Assembly: GCF_009183655.1 (NCBI RefSeq)
Contig: NZ_WEIO01000002.1
Location: 372,001 to 436,000 of the forward strand
Source: Bacillus aerolatus
GTDB lineage: Bacteria > Bacillota > Bacilli > Bacillales > Domibacillaceae
Length of the DNA stretch: 64,000 nucleotides
Reading direction: 5' to 3'
The translations under genes and the position numbers were made by a program. Below the pieces are notes generated by a model. It saw nothing but the letters and a program-made list of their open reading frames with translations. It was not told the DNA's origin and searched no databases. This document shows, in pieces, positions 7,649 to 15,562 of the stretch (positions are counted from its first letter, which is position 1; the number at the start of each line of letters is the position of its first letter).

Positions 7649-9601
7649 ATGAGTGCCATTGCTGGGATTTATCAGATAAATAAGATGCCGATTAATATTG
7701 AGCACAGTAACGATATAATGAAAAGTTTTGAGCGATATCCTTGTGATGATATTGGCACCTGGCAAAATGAGAACGTGTTTTTAGGTTGCCATAACCAATG
7801 GATCACACCCGAGTCGGTTGGTGAGCGCTTACCTTATTATGATTCTGAAAAACAATTATCTATTACTTGCGATGCAATTATTGATAACCGTTCAGAATTA
7901 CTTGAAAGGCTGCAAGTCAATCAGGCTAAGAGAAATAAGATCACAGATAGTGAATTAATTGTACTGGCTTACTTAAAATGGGGAAAGGAATCCCCCAAAT
8001 ATTTAATAGGCGATTTTGCTTTTATGATTTGGGATGAAAGAAAAAAAATCCTTTTTGGTGCAAGAGATTTTTCAGGAGCACGTACTCTTTATTATTATAA
8101 TGACCACTCCAGATTTGCCTTTTGTACAATTATTGAGCCCTTATTCAAGCTGCCATACATTGAAAAAAAGTTAAATGAAGAGTGGCTTGCTGAGTTTTTA
8201 GTTATTCCGACAATTGTTGAAAGTACAAATATAAATACGACAGTTTATAAAAATGTTAACCAGCTTCCACCTTCCCATACGATTACGATTAAAGGCGGTA
8301 ACGTATCACTTGAAAGATATTGGAGTTTAGGTTCAATCGAGACGTTAAACTTAAAGTCTGATGAAGAATACGAGGAAGCTTTTCGAGATGTTTTCAATTT
8401 AGCAGTTACCGAGAAGCTACGTACATGCGGGAATGTTGGAGCTCATTTAAGCGGAGGACTTGATTCAGGATCCGTTGTTAGTTTTGCTGCAAAGGCTCTT
8501 AACAAAGAAAACAAACAATTACATACGTACAGTTACATACCGGAAGATGCTTTTACTGATTGGACACCTAATTATTATAGAGCAGATGAAAGACCTTTTA
8601 TAAAAGAAACTGTTCAACATGTAGGGAATATCAAGGATCAATACTTAGATTTTGTGGGGAAAAGCCCATTATCGGAAGTGGATGATTTCTTAGGGCTAAT
8701 GGAAATGCCCTATAAATTTTTTGAGAATGCCTTTTGGCTTAAAGGAATTAACGAGAAGGCTCATAACGAAGGTGTGAAAATATTATTAAACGGTGCAAGA
8801 GGCAATCACTCCATCTCATGGGGATCGTGGAAATTAAATATGGACTATTATGCTTCATTGTTAAAAAAGTTAAAGTTATTACACTTAAACAAAGAGTTGG
8901 ATGCATACTGTAGAAATTTTAAAACAGGTAAAAGAGTCATGCTGCCAATGGTGGCGAGAAATGCATTTCCCACTATTGCTCGACTGTTAGCGGCGAATAA
9001 AAAATCTGACTATCATTTCCCGTCCTTTATCAATCCAGCATTTGCCCGGAAAACGGATGTATATAATAGACTTCAACAATATGGCGTTGATGTATCGGGA
9101 ACTTTTCGTGGAGATCTTAACGATTATAGAAGGAAACATTATGATCACCTTTATTTTTGGAATAAGAGCGGGACGGCAACGACGAAATTATCTTTACGTT
9201 ATTCATTATGGGACCGTGATCCAACAAACGATTTACGTGTCATCCGATTTTGTTTATCCATTCCCAAAGAGCAATATGTCCAAAATGGGATGGAACGATC
9301 ATTTTTAAGAAGAGCAACAAAAAACATCCTTCCTGAAAAAGTCAGGTTAAATCATTCTATACGCGGTATTCAAGGGGCAGACACAGTACACCGAATGAGT
9401 TCAAGGTGGACTTATTTCATTGATGAACTATATGAGCTAAGCAACGATCCGATCATGACTGAAATTCTTAATATAGAAGTAATTAAGAAGGCAATAGCTT
9501 ACATAAAAGAACAGCCTAGCCCGGATCTCACATGGACTGATGAATTTAAAATAGTGACACGCAGTTTAATTGTTTATCGGTTTCTAAAAAGCTTGAATTG
9601 A
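7649..9601 (+). CDS. lasso peptide macrolactam synthetase, copy 2
   Basis: 650 residues beginning MSAIAGIYQ behind AGAGGAGGGAG. Domain order is as in copy 1: a glutaminase-like N-terminus without the catalytic Cys, then the ATP-pyrophosphatase domain with SGGLDSGS at residues 268-275. The two enzymes are colinear with conserved blocks such as SVGE.LP, GDFAFMIWDE and RDPTNDLRVIRFCLS. The gene is directly followed by precursor A2, so each precursor has its own cyclase. This copy presumably tolerates the unusual Asn1 of A2. About 120 bp upstream is the hairpin after A1; no separate strong promoter was seen. Confidence 0.93.
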   Translation: MSAIAGIYQINKMPINIEHSNDIMKSFERYPCDDIGTWQNENVFLGCHNQWITPESVGERLPYYDSEKQLSITCDAIIDNRSELLERLQVNQAKRNKITDSELIVLAYLKWGKESPKYLIGDFAFMIWDERKKILFGARDFSGARTLYYYNDHSRFAFCTIIEPLFKLPYIEKKLNEEWLAEFLVIPTIVESTNINTTVYKNVNQLPPSHTITIKGGNVSLERYWSLGSIETLNLKSDEEYEEAFRDVFNLAVTEKLRTCGNVGAHLSGGLDSGSVVSFAAKALNKENKQLHTYSYIPEDAFTDWTPNYYRADERPFIKETVQHVGNIKDQYLDFVGKSPLSEVDDFLGLMEMPYKFFENAFWLKGINEKAHNEGVKILLNGARGNHSISWGSWKLNMDYYASLLKKLKLLHLNKELDAYCRNFKTGKRVMLPMVARNAFPTIARLLAANKKSDYHFPSFINPAFARKTDVYNRLQQYGVDVSGTFRGDLNDYRRKHYDHLYFWNKSGTATTKLSLRYSLWDRDPTNDLRVIRFCLSIPKEQYVQNGMERSFLRRATKNILPEKVRLNHSIRGIQGADTVHRMSSRWTYFIDELYELSNDPIMTEILNIEVIKKAIAYIKEQPSPDLTWTDEFKIVTRSLIVYRFLKSLN

Positions 9602-9616
9602 AAAGGAGGTGAATGT

Positions 9617-9802
9617 ATGAAGCAGCAATGGAAAATGCCAGTATTGGAAGTCCTTGATATTAGTATGACAATGAATGGACCCGGAAATGCAAACCCTGAT
9701 TGCTTTGATGTGTCGGAGGCGCCAAGAGGCGAAACTCATGATGGGATGTCAAATGCAAGTTGTAGGCCAAAAGGCGGCGGCAGCAGCCCCTTGGATAGTT
9801 AA
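9617..9802 (+). CDS. lasso peptide precursor A2, very long two-cysteine core
   Basis: 61 residues behind AAAAGGAGGTGA. The 19-residue leader closely matches that of A1 (W5, P8, LEVL, ending SMTM with Thr at -2). Cleavage after this Met gives a 42-residue core starting NGPGNANPDC: Asn1 would close onto Asp9, with Cys at positions 10 and 30, and the chain ends GGGSSPLDS with a C-terminal Ser for the kinase. Asn as first core residue, a tail of 33 residues and two Cys both outside the ring are all unusual for the family. A tail disulfide is possible. Leader, spacing, cyclase and hairpin context make it a genuine precursor gene. Whether a threaded product forms is unknown. Confidence 0.88.
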   Translation: MKQQWKMPVLEVLDISMTMNGPGNANPDCFDVSEAPRGETHDGMSNASCRPKGGGSSPLDS

Positions 9803-9823
9803 CTTCTAAGCTTTACGGTTTGG

Positions 9824-9860
9824 CTGCCCTTATACTAACACATAACGTATAAGGGGGCTT
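9824..9860 (+). terminator. stem-loop after precursor A2 (attenuator-like)
   Basis: GCCCTTATAC pairs with GTATAAGGG around an 11-nt loop and is followed by GGCTT without a long T-run. It is the counterpart of the hairpin at 7488-7520 and separates precursor A2 from the kinase gene. Confidence 0.55.
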
Positions 9861-9894
9861 AAGTATTAACTTCACATGAAAGCCAGGAGGTCAT

Positions 9895-10827
9895 ATGTTA
9901 AGTACTTTAAATAAAGTCGTTTATAAAGCTTTCGGTTTAAATGTTACGAGTGAAATCCCTTTGCCGGAATTGCCCGAGATTACTGATAAAGGGAAAGGAA
10001 TTGATATTGTAATAGAATTAGCGGATTTAACAGACTTATGGAATGAATTAGCTGAACCTAACCGCTATTTTATAGTGAAGGAAAACTCAGTCTTGTTTCA
10101 AATACCGAATACGGCTACTTATTATATAGAGAATGGGGAGAAAATAATTGTTTCACCCATGAATGGTTCCAATGAGGGTCATGTACGGCTTTATATTTTA
10201 GGTACTTGTATGGGTGCCCTGTTATTGCAAAGAAAAACCCTGCCTTTACACGGAAGCGCAATTGCCATTAATGGAAAAGCATATGCGATTGTGGGTGATT
10301 CGGGGGCAGGAAAGTCGACTCTTGCTTCAGCCTTTTTAAATAAAGGATATCAGCTATTAAGCGATGATGTCATACCAGTATCCCTTACTAGCGATAACAT
10401 TCCTATCGTAACTCCTGCATATCCACAGCAAAAGCTTTGGCAGGAGAGTTTAGATGCATTTGGAATGGAAGCAAATGAATATCGGCCAATATTCGATCGC
10501 GAAACGAAATTTGCTATTCCGGTCACATCTCAATTTGCAGCTAAATCACTCCCGCTAGCAGGAGTGTTTGAATTAGTTAAAGCAGATACGAATGAAATTG
10601 TGATAAACCCTATCTCGAGTCTCCAACGATTGCATACATTGTTTTATCATACGTACCGTAATTTTTTAATTGCCCGGCTTGGCTTAATGGAATGGCATTT
10701 CCAAATGACAGCGAAAATTGCCAATAAAATTCAAGTGTACCAATTGCAGCGGCCGATCAACCGATTTACAGCAAATGATTTAACATCCTTAATACTAAAA
10801 ACAATCAATAAGGGGGTTGAAGTATGA
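9895..10827 (+). CDS. lasso precursor kinase (HPr kinase-like)
   Basis: 310 residues behind AGGAGG. The HPr kinase-type P-loop GDSGAGKST is at residues 134-142, preceded by LHGSA and followed by the acidic pair in LLSDDVIPV. The family member of the paeninodin cluster phosphorylates the C-terminal Ser of the precursor, and both precursors here end in Ser. It acts in the cytoplasm, probably before leader removal. Its stop codon overlaps the start of the RRE gene (ATGA), so the two are translationally coupled. A true HPr kinase is unlikely given the context and the divergent N-terminus. Confidence 0.88.
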   Translation: MLSTLNKVVYKAFGLNVTSEIPLPELPEITDKGKGIDIVIELADLTDLWNELAEPNRYFIVKENSVLFQIPNTATYYIENGEKIIVSPMNGSNEGHVRLYILGTCMGALLLQRKTLPLHGSAIAINGKAYAIVGDSGAGKSTLASAFLNKGYQLLSDDVIPVSLTSDNIPIVTPAYPQQKLWQESLDAFGMEANEYRPIFDRETKFAIPVTSQFAAKSLPLAGVFELVKADTNEIVINPISSLQRLHTLFYHTYRNFLIARLGLMEWHFQMTAKIANKIQVYQLQRPINRFTANDLTSLILKTINKGVEV

Positions 10828-11126
10828 TTACAAACCAAAATATTTCATTAAACTATGAAGTTACACAAGGACAGGGCAATATTGTCAGTGATATGGACGG
10901 AGAAAAAGTGATGTTAAGCATTAATAATGGGAAATATTACAATCTAGGTGAGATGGGCGGGGAGATCTGGGATCTGATGCAGGCACCAATTACAGTAAAT
11001 CAAATGGTTACTACTTTATTATCTAGGTTTCAAGTAGAACAAGACGAGTGTGAGGAGCAAGTGACATCCTTTTTAAATCACTTATTTGCTGAAGGATTAA
11101 TTGAAATTGTGAACAAGGAAATTTAA
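10824..11126 (+). CDS. PqqD-like RiPP recognition element protein (LasB1)
   Basis: 100 residues with the PqqD fold pattern: early strands around MDGEKVMLSINNGKYYNL, then EIWDLM and the helical C-terminal half. Stand-alone RRE proteins bind the leader peptide and hand the precursor to the leader peptidase. In this family they recognise the aromatic, Pro and Leu residues seen in both leaders (W5, P8, L10). It overlaps the kinase gene by 4 bp and is followed after 24 bp by the peptidase gene. One RRE serving two precursors fits their near-identical leaders. Confidence 0.9.
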   Translation: MITNQNISLNYEVTQGQGNIVSDMDGEKVMLSINNGKYYNLGEMGGEIWDLMQAPITVNQMVTTLLSRFQVEQDECEEQVTSFLNHLFAEGLIEIVNKEI

Positions 11127-11150
11127 CAGTTTACTTTTTAAGGGGAAAAG

Positions 11151-11636
11151 ATGATGAGAGTTTTATCCAAGATTATTACATTTTTATCATTGTGTCCAAA
11201 AGCAAAGTTCCTTTTTATTGAAGCGTTTCTTTTTTTAGGATGGGCTCGAATTCTTAAACTGACTCCATTCTCTAAAGTGGCTCCTTCATTAGGTGATCGT
11301 ATGCATGAAACTTCTTATAACTATATTGATTCGAACAATGAAAAAATAAAAAATATTTCTCATGCTATCCATATAATGAGCAAATATACTTTCTGGGAGA
11401 GCCAATGCCTTGTCAAGGCGATTGCCGGAATGAAAATGCTTGAAAGGCGAGGGATTGATAGTACTCTTTATTTAGGAACTGCTAGAGATGAAGCTGGAAA
11501 AATGATTGCACATGCATGGCTGCGAAGCGGTTCTTTTTATATTTCGGGTGCGGAAGGGATGGAGAAATTTACGGTCGTTAGTATGTTTGCTAAGAGGATT
11601 AGCGACAATTCGTTAGAAGGGGAAAGTTATGAATAA
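11151..11636 (+). CDS. lasso leader peptidase, transglutaminase-like Cys protease (LasB2)
   Basis: 161 residues with the transglutaminase-core fold of lasso B2 proteins. Catalytic Cys86 is in ESQCLVKA and catalytic His121 is in AHAWLRSG. The C-terminal SGAEGMEKFTVV block is characteristic. It cuts the leader after the Thr-Met pair with help from the RRE protein. The N-terminal 40 residues are hydrophobic. Its last codons overlap the start of the nucleotidyltransferase gene by 8 bp. Confidence 0.92.
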   Translation: MMRVLSKIITFLSLCPKAKFLFIEAFLFLGWARILKLTPFSKVAPSLGDRMHETSYNYIDSNNEKIKNISHAIHIMSKYTFWESQCLVKAIAGMKMLERRGIDSTLYLGTARDEAGKMIAHAWLRSGSFYISGAEGMEKFTVVSMFAKRISDNSLEGESYE

Positions 11637-12807
11637 AAATGTTGATCTAAACCTAACAAATCTTCCGAAAGAACTGAAGCTCATACTAGAAATTATTAAA
11701 ATTGAAAACGATGATCGTATTTCTAAGGATTGGTTCGATGATACCGACTGGGATTTGTTTCTCCAACTAGCGCTGCATCATCGCCTCTACCCATTGTTAT
11801 ATTCTAAAATAGTGAAAATGGAAAACAGCTGGTTTCCTTCAGAAGTCCTTCAGTCCTTGTCATATTACTATAGAAAAAATACCTTTCAGATGCTTCACTT
11901 ATGTGGAGAAATGGAAAAGCTAAGCCAATTATTTATGGAAAATAACATACACCCTCTCTTTCTTAAAGGCCCTATTCTTGCTGCCGATTTTTATGGGGAT
12001 ATCTCTAAGCGGACGTGCGGAGACTTAGATATCCTCATTCCTATAGATGATTTACAAAAAGCAAATGAATTGCTTGTAGATCTAGGGTATGAAAAAGACG
12101 AGTATATACAAACACTGCTAAATGATTGGAAATGGAGGCATCACCACTTCACTTACTATCATCCAATTCAGGGTACTAAAATTGAAATCCATTGGAGACT
12201 CAATCCTGCTCCTGGCAAAGAGCCAACATTTAATGAATTATGGAGAAGAAAAAGGAAAAGCTCGATTACTAGCTATCCAACCTACTTTATGGGCCCAGAA
12301 GACTTATTTTTTTTTCTTGTCACGCACGGTGCACGCCACGGTTGGTCACGCTTGCGCTGGTTGGTAGATATTCATCAAATCGTGAAAAAAGACTTAAATT
12401 GGAGTGCCCTTAATAAACAATTAAAAAGATATCAAAGCTGTCATATCGGAGGACAATCACTTATTCTTTCAGAACAATTATTAAAAACTGTTTTAATTAA
12501 AGAAATGCAGCCATTAACAAGGGGAAACCGCCCCAAAAAGTTAGCCCAGGAAGCGATATTTTACTCTGAAAGAATAGTGAATTTACATACTGATCCTGTT
12601 CCTAAAGATGTAGCTAAATATCATTCGCTGCACTTATTTTCATTAATGTCATTTCAGCAAAAGTTTTTATACATGCTGAGCGTGCTGCATCCATACTACA
12701 CTGATGCTGAAACATTGCCTTTACCAACTAAACTCCATTTTCTGTATTTTCCTCTGCGGCCTATTTTATGGGTTTGGAGAAAAACGAGAAAACAGGCATT
12801 ATCTTAG
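11629..12807 (+). CDS. nucleotidyltransferase family protein (lasso tailoring)
   Basis: 392 residues of the NTP_transf_5 type. The motif GDLDILIPIDD, around residues 138-148, carries the paired Asp residues that bind Mg-NTP, and IEIHWRL follows as the third strand. Such genes recur in Bacillus lasso clusters that also encode the HPr-like kinase. In the pseudomycoidin system the homologous enzyme acts on the phosphorylated C-terminal Ser. A second modification after the kinase is therefore likely, with the donor unknown. It overlaps the peptidase gene and is 12 bp from the exporter gene. Confidence 0.8.
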   Translation: MNKNVDLNLTNLPKELKLILEIIKIENDDRISKDWFDDTDWDLFLQLALHHRLYPLLYSKIVKMENSWFPSEVLQSLSYYYRKNTFQMLHLCGEMEKLSQLFMENNIHPLFLKGPILAADFYGDISKRTCGDLDILIPIDDLQKANELLVDLGYEKDEYIQTLLNDWKWRHHHFTYYHPIQGTKIEIHWRLNPAPGKEPTFNELWRRKRKSSITSYPTYFMGPEDLFFFLVTHGARHGWSRLRWLVDIHQIVKKDLNWSALNKQLKRYQSCHIGGQSLILSEQLLKTVLIKEMQPLTRGNRPKKLAQEAIFYSERIVNLHTDPVPKDVAKYHSLHLFSLMSFQQKFLYMLSVLHPYYTDAETLPLPTKLHFLYFPLRPILWVWRKTRKQALS

Positions 12808-12819
12808 GAGGATTTTATA

Positions 12820-14616
12820 ATGAAACCTGTATTATATTTTTTTAAGCAGTTATACTCATATTCCGGGAATAAACTATATATTAATCTCCTAGGTATGATA
12901 CTTATAAGCTTCTTAGATGGTATTGGACTAATATTATTGATTCCTGTAATTAGTTATAGTGGAATTGTAAACTTTGAGACAGGAAACTCAGCTGCAACAA
13001 AAGCTTTTGAGTTTCTTCAACAAATTCCTATTACATTAGGGCTGTCTTTTATACTTGTCATGTTTTTAATTGTTAACATTGTTCAAAATCTAATTCATCG
13101 ACATGTGACCATTCAAAACGTAAAAATTCAGCATGGCTTTGCTCGACATTTACGATTGGAAATTTATAAGGATTTACTCCATGCAAATTGGAGCTTTTAT
13201 GTAAAAAGGAGGAAATCTGATCTTATTAATACGATAACTGCAGAATTAGCACGTGTTAGTGCAGGAACTAATACATTCTTACAACTCATAACGGCTATTA
13301 TTTTTACATTCATTCAGATTGGTATTGCCTTTTTGTTATCGCCTGCAATTACAACGTTTGTATTATTAAGCGGTTTTATTTTAACCATTTTTTCTCGAGG
13401 ATTCATAAAAAGATCCCGTTTACTAGGGGGCAGAACATCTGAGATAGCGCAAAATTTTTTGGCGGGTATTACAGATAACTTTAACGGTATGAAGGATATT
13501 AAAAGTAACACGTTGGAACAATCGAGAATGAATTGGTTTCAGTCTATATCACAACGTATGTATGATGAGCAGATGGAGTATATAACATTAAAGACTGCTT
13601 CCCAGTTTTATTATAAAATTGCATCTGCCGTATTAATATCCATTTTTATATTTTTATCTGTGAATCTATTTAATGCTCAAGCTGCTCAATTGATGTTGAT
13701 TATTATCATTTTCACAAGACTATGGCCAAGGGTGACGGGAATTCAGGCAAACTTGGAACAAATAGCGGCTGTCACCCCGGCCTTGAAAGCAGTCATAAAA
13801 CTAAAAGATGAATCCCAGATGGCTAAAGAGTTGGATGATTTAAATTCTCAAAAAATAAAGCCTATACATATTAAAGAAGGAGTTGAATGTAATAATGTAT
13901 TCTTTCGGTATAATCAAAGTGAAAGTGTATATGCTTTAAATGGAATTAATGTATTCTTTCCTTCAAATCGGATGTCAGCCGTAGTCGGAAAATCTGGGGC
14001 AGGTAAAAGTACTTTGATTGACCTTTTAATGGGGCTTAATCAGCCTGAAAAAGGAGACATTCTTTTAGATGGAATTCCGTTATCAAAAGAAAACCTCCTG
14101 GCATTAAGACGTTCTATTAGCTATGTACCACAAGATCCTTTTTTATTTAATACAACGATAAGAGAAAATCTACTGTTAATTCAATCAGATGCAACCGAGG
14201 AACAGATTTGGGAAGCGTTAAGATTCGCTGCTGCCGATGATTTTGTTAAAAAGCTTCCTCAAGGATTAGATACACTCATTGGCGACAGGGGAATTAGACT
14301 CTCTGGTGGAGAACGACAACGTCTTGTTCTTGCTCGAGCAATATTAAGGAAACCGTCTATTCTTGTTTTAGATGAAGCAACAAGTGCATTAGATACAGAG
14401 AATGAAACAAAAATTCAAGAAGCACTCGAAAGACTAAAAGGTAAAATGACTATTGTTGTGATTGCACATCGTCTTTCCACTATTAGGAATGCGGATCAAG
14501 TAGTTGTACTAGATAAGGGTGAAATTATTCAAAAGGGTGAATTCAAACAGTTAGCAAGTGAAAAAAGCGGTATGTTTAGTAATCTCCTAAGAAAGCAAAT
14601 GGAAGCTGCTTTATAA
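12820..14616 (+). CDS. ABC exporter for the lasso peptides (LasD)
   Basis: 598 residues: an N-terminal exporter domain with about six transmembrane helices (to roughly residue 330) and a C-terminal ATPase. Walker A GKSGAGKS is at 390-397, signature LSGGE at 494-498, followed by LVLDEATSALD and the AHRL H-loop. There is no peptidase C39 domain, as expected because leader removal is done by LasB2. It exports the mature peptides and may confer self-immunity. It starts behind TAGGAGG. No terminator was found between it and the eps promoter, so readthrough into the eps operon is possible. Confidence 0.9.
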   Translation: MKPVLYFFKQLYSYSGNKLYINLLGMILISFLDGIGLILLIPVISYSGIVNFETGNSAATKAFEFLQQIPITLGLSFILVMFLIVNIVQNLIHRHVTIQNVKIQHGFARHLRLEIYKDLLHANWSFYVKRRKSDLINTITAELARVSAGTNTFLQLITAIIFTFIQIGIAFLLSPAITTFVLLSGFILTIFSRGFIKRSRLLGGRTSEIAQNFLAGITDNFNGMKDIKSNTLEQSRMNWFQSISQRMYDEQMEYITLKTASQFYYKIASAVLISIFIFLSVNLFNAQAAQLMLIIIIFTRLWPRVTGIQANLEQIAAVTPALKAVIKLKDESQMAKELDDLNSQKIKPIHIKEGVECNNVFFRYNQSESVYALNGINVFFPSNRMSAVVGKSGAGKSTLIDLLMGLNQPEKGDILLDGIPLSKENLLALRRSISYVPQDPFLFNTTIRENLLLIQSDATEEQIWEALRFAAADDFVKKLPQGLDTLIGDRGIRLSGGERQRLVLARAILRKPSILVLDEATSALDTENETKIQEALERLKGKMTIVVIAHRLSTIRNADQVVVLDKGEIIQKGEFKQLASEKSGMFSNLLRKQMEAAL

Positions 14617-14658
14617 TTGAAGACTTGCTTTGGTTTAAAAGCCGAAAAAATATAAGTG

Positions 14659-14687
14659 TTGACATGTTCTTTATTAAGAACTAAAAT
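14659..14687 (+). promoter_or_regulatory. eps promoter with SinR-type operator in the spacer
   Basis: TTGACA and TAAAAT are spaced by 17 bp. The spacer is one T followed by the complete 16-bp palindrome GTTCTT-TATT-AAGAAC (14666-14681). A repressor bound here would block polymerase directly. Confidence 0.8.
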
Positions 14688-14704
14688 AAAGAATATAATA
14701 GGAG

Positions 14705-14720
14705 TTTTAGTTAACTAAAA
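14705..14720. promoter_or_regulatory. perfect 16-bp palindrome after the eps promoter
   Basis: TTTTAGTTAACTAAAA is fully palindromic and starts about 10 bp after the predicted start point. The core TAGTTAACTA also occurs at 5067-5076 upstream of the lasso promoter. It may be a second regulator's site; the regulator is unknown. Confidence 0.4.
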
Positions 14721-14774
14721 TACGGTATGAAATCACGCTTTGTATCTATTTGGGTGTATTTTTTTTGATTGATT

Positions 14775-14792
14775 TGTTCTTTAATAAGAACA
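14775..14792. promoter_or_regulatory. SinR-type operator upstream of epsA
   Basis: TGTTCTT-TAAT-AAGAACA has perfect 7-bp arms and lies 30 bp before the epsA start codon, about 110 bp from the box in the promoter spacer. That spacing allows two-site cooperative binding. Confidence 0.65.
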
Positions 14793-14821
14793 TAAAAAGT
14801 CATACCAATAAGGTGGTTTTT

Positions 14822-15562
14822 ATGAATCATTCAAGTCAAGAGAACAGCATGGATAAAAGAATAGCAAAGGAAATTAATTTAAAGGAGTTATACAGGGTAA
14901 TAAAAAAACGCCTTTGGCTCGTTGCGCTGATAACCATATTGGCAACTATAGCCGGCTGGTTCTATGGTAATGTCAATAAAGGCCCTCTATTATATCAAAC
15001 TTCAACGAATATTATTATCGGTGCAGATGCGGAGTACAGAAAAACTCTTCAAGTAATTATTAAAGACACTGTTGTTTTAGAAAAAGTGATTAAAGAACTA
15101 GGGGTGGAAAAATCACCGGAAGCATTGGCCTCACAAATCAATGTAGAAAGTATCGATGAATCCCAAGTAGTAAAGATCAGTGCTACCGATTTGGATCCAG
15201 AACAAGCTGTAAAAATAGCGAATACAACTGCAAAAGTATTTAAAGAAGAGATTCTGGCTATTGTTGGTTTTAAGAATGTTCGGATTCTATCAGGGGCTAG
15301 GTTTAATCCTAATCCCATTAATGAAAGCAATGGGAACAAGGTTATTTTGACAACTTTTATTTTAGGAATAATAGCAGGCATTGGGTTGGTGTTTTTAATT
15401 GATTCTCAAGATCACTCAATTAAATCAGAAAATGACATAGAAAAGATGTTAGGGGTCCAAGTTATAGGAAGTGTTTCTAGAATGAGTAGAAAGAATATTA
15501 GTAAAAGGAAAAGCAGGCAAACGAAGTTAAAGTTCAGAGGTGAAACAATTGGTTTTAAATAA
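14822..15562 (+). CDS. epsA: Wzz/EpsA-like polysaccharide co-polymerase and kinase modulator
   Basis: 246 residues from the ATG behind AAGGTGG; the longer frame from 14750 would run through an operator and has no ribosome site. There is an N-terminal membrane helix (around LVALITILATIAGW), an external domain and a second helix (ILTTFILGIIAGIGLVFLI), the Wzz-type chain-length determinant layout. It works at the membrane with the cytoplasmic BY-kinase encoded next. This is the first gene of the exopolysaccharide operon, as in B. subtilis eps. Confidence 0.85.
   Translation: MNHSSQENSMDKRIAKEINLKELYRVIKKRLWLVALITILATIAGWFYGNVNKGPLLYQTSTNIIIGADAEYRKTLQVIIKDTVVLEKVIKELGVEKSPEALASQINVESIDESQVVKISATDLDPEQAVKIANTTAKVFKEEILAIVGFKNVRILSGARFNPNPINESNGNKVILTTFILGIIAGIGLVFLIDSQDHSIKSENDIEKMLGVQVIGSVSRMSRKNISKRKSRQTKLKFRGETIGFK

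Noticed and set aside
5378-9601. Two asparagine synthetases
   Set aside because: Both lack the N-terminal catalytic Cys and each is followed by a lasso precursor gene.
9895-10827. Annotation as true HPr kinase/phosphorylase
   Set aside because: The P-loop matches, but the gene lies inside a lasso operon and both precursors end in the Ser used by the lasso-specific kinase.
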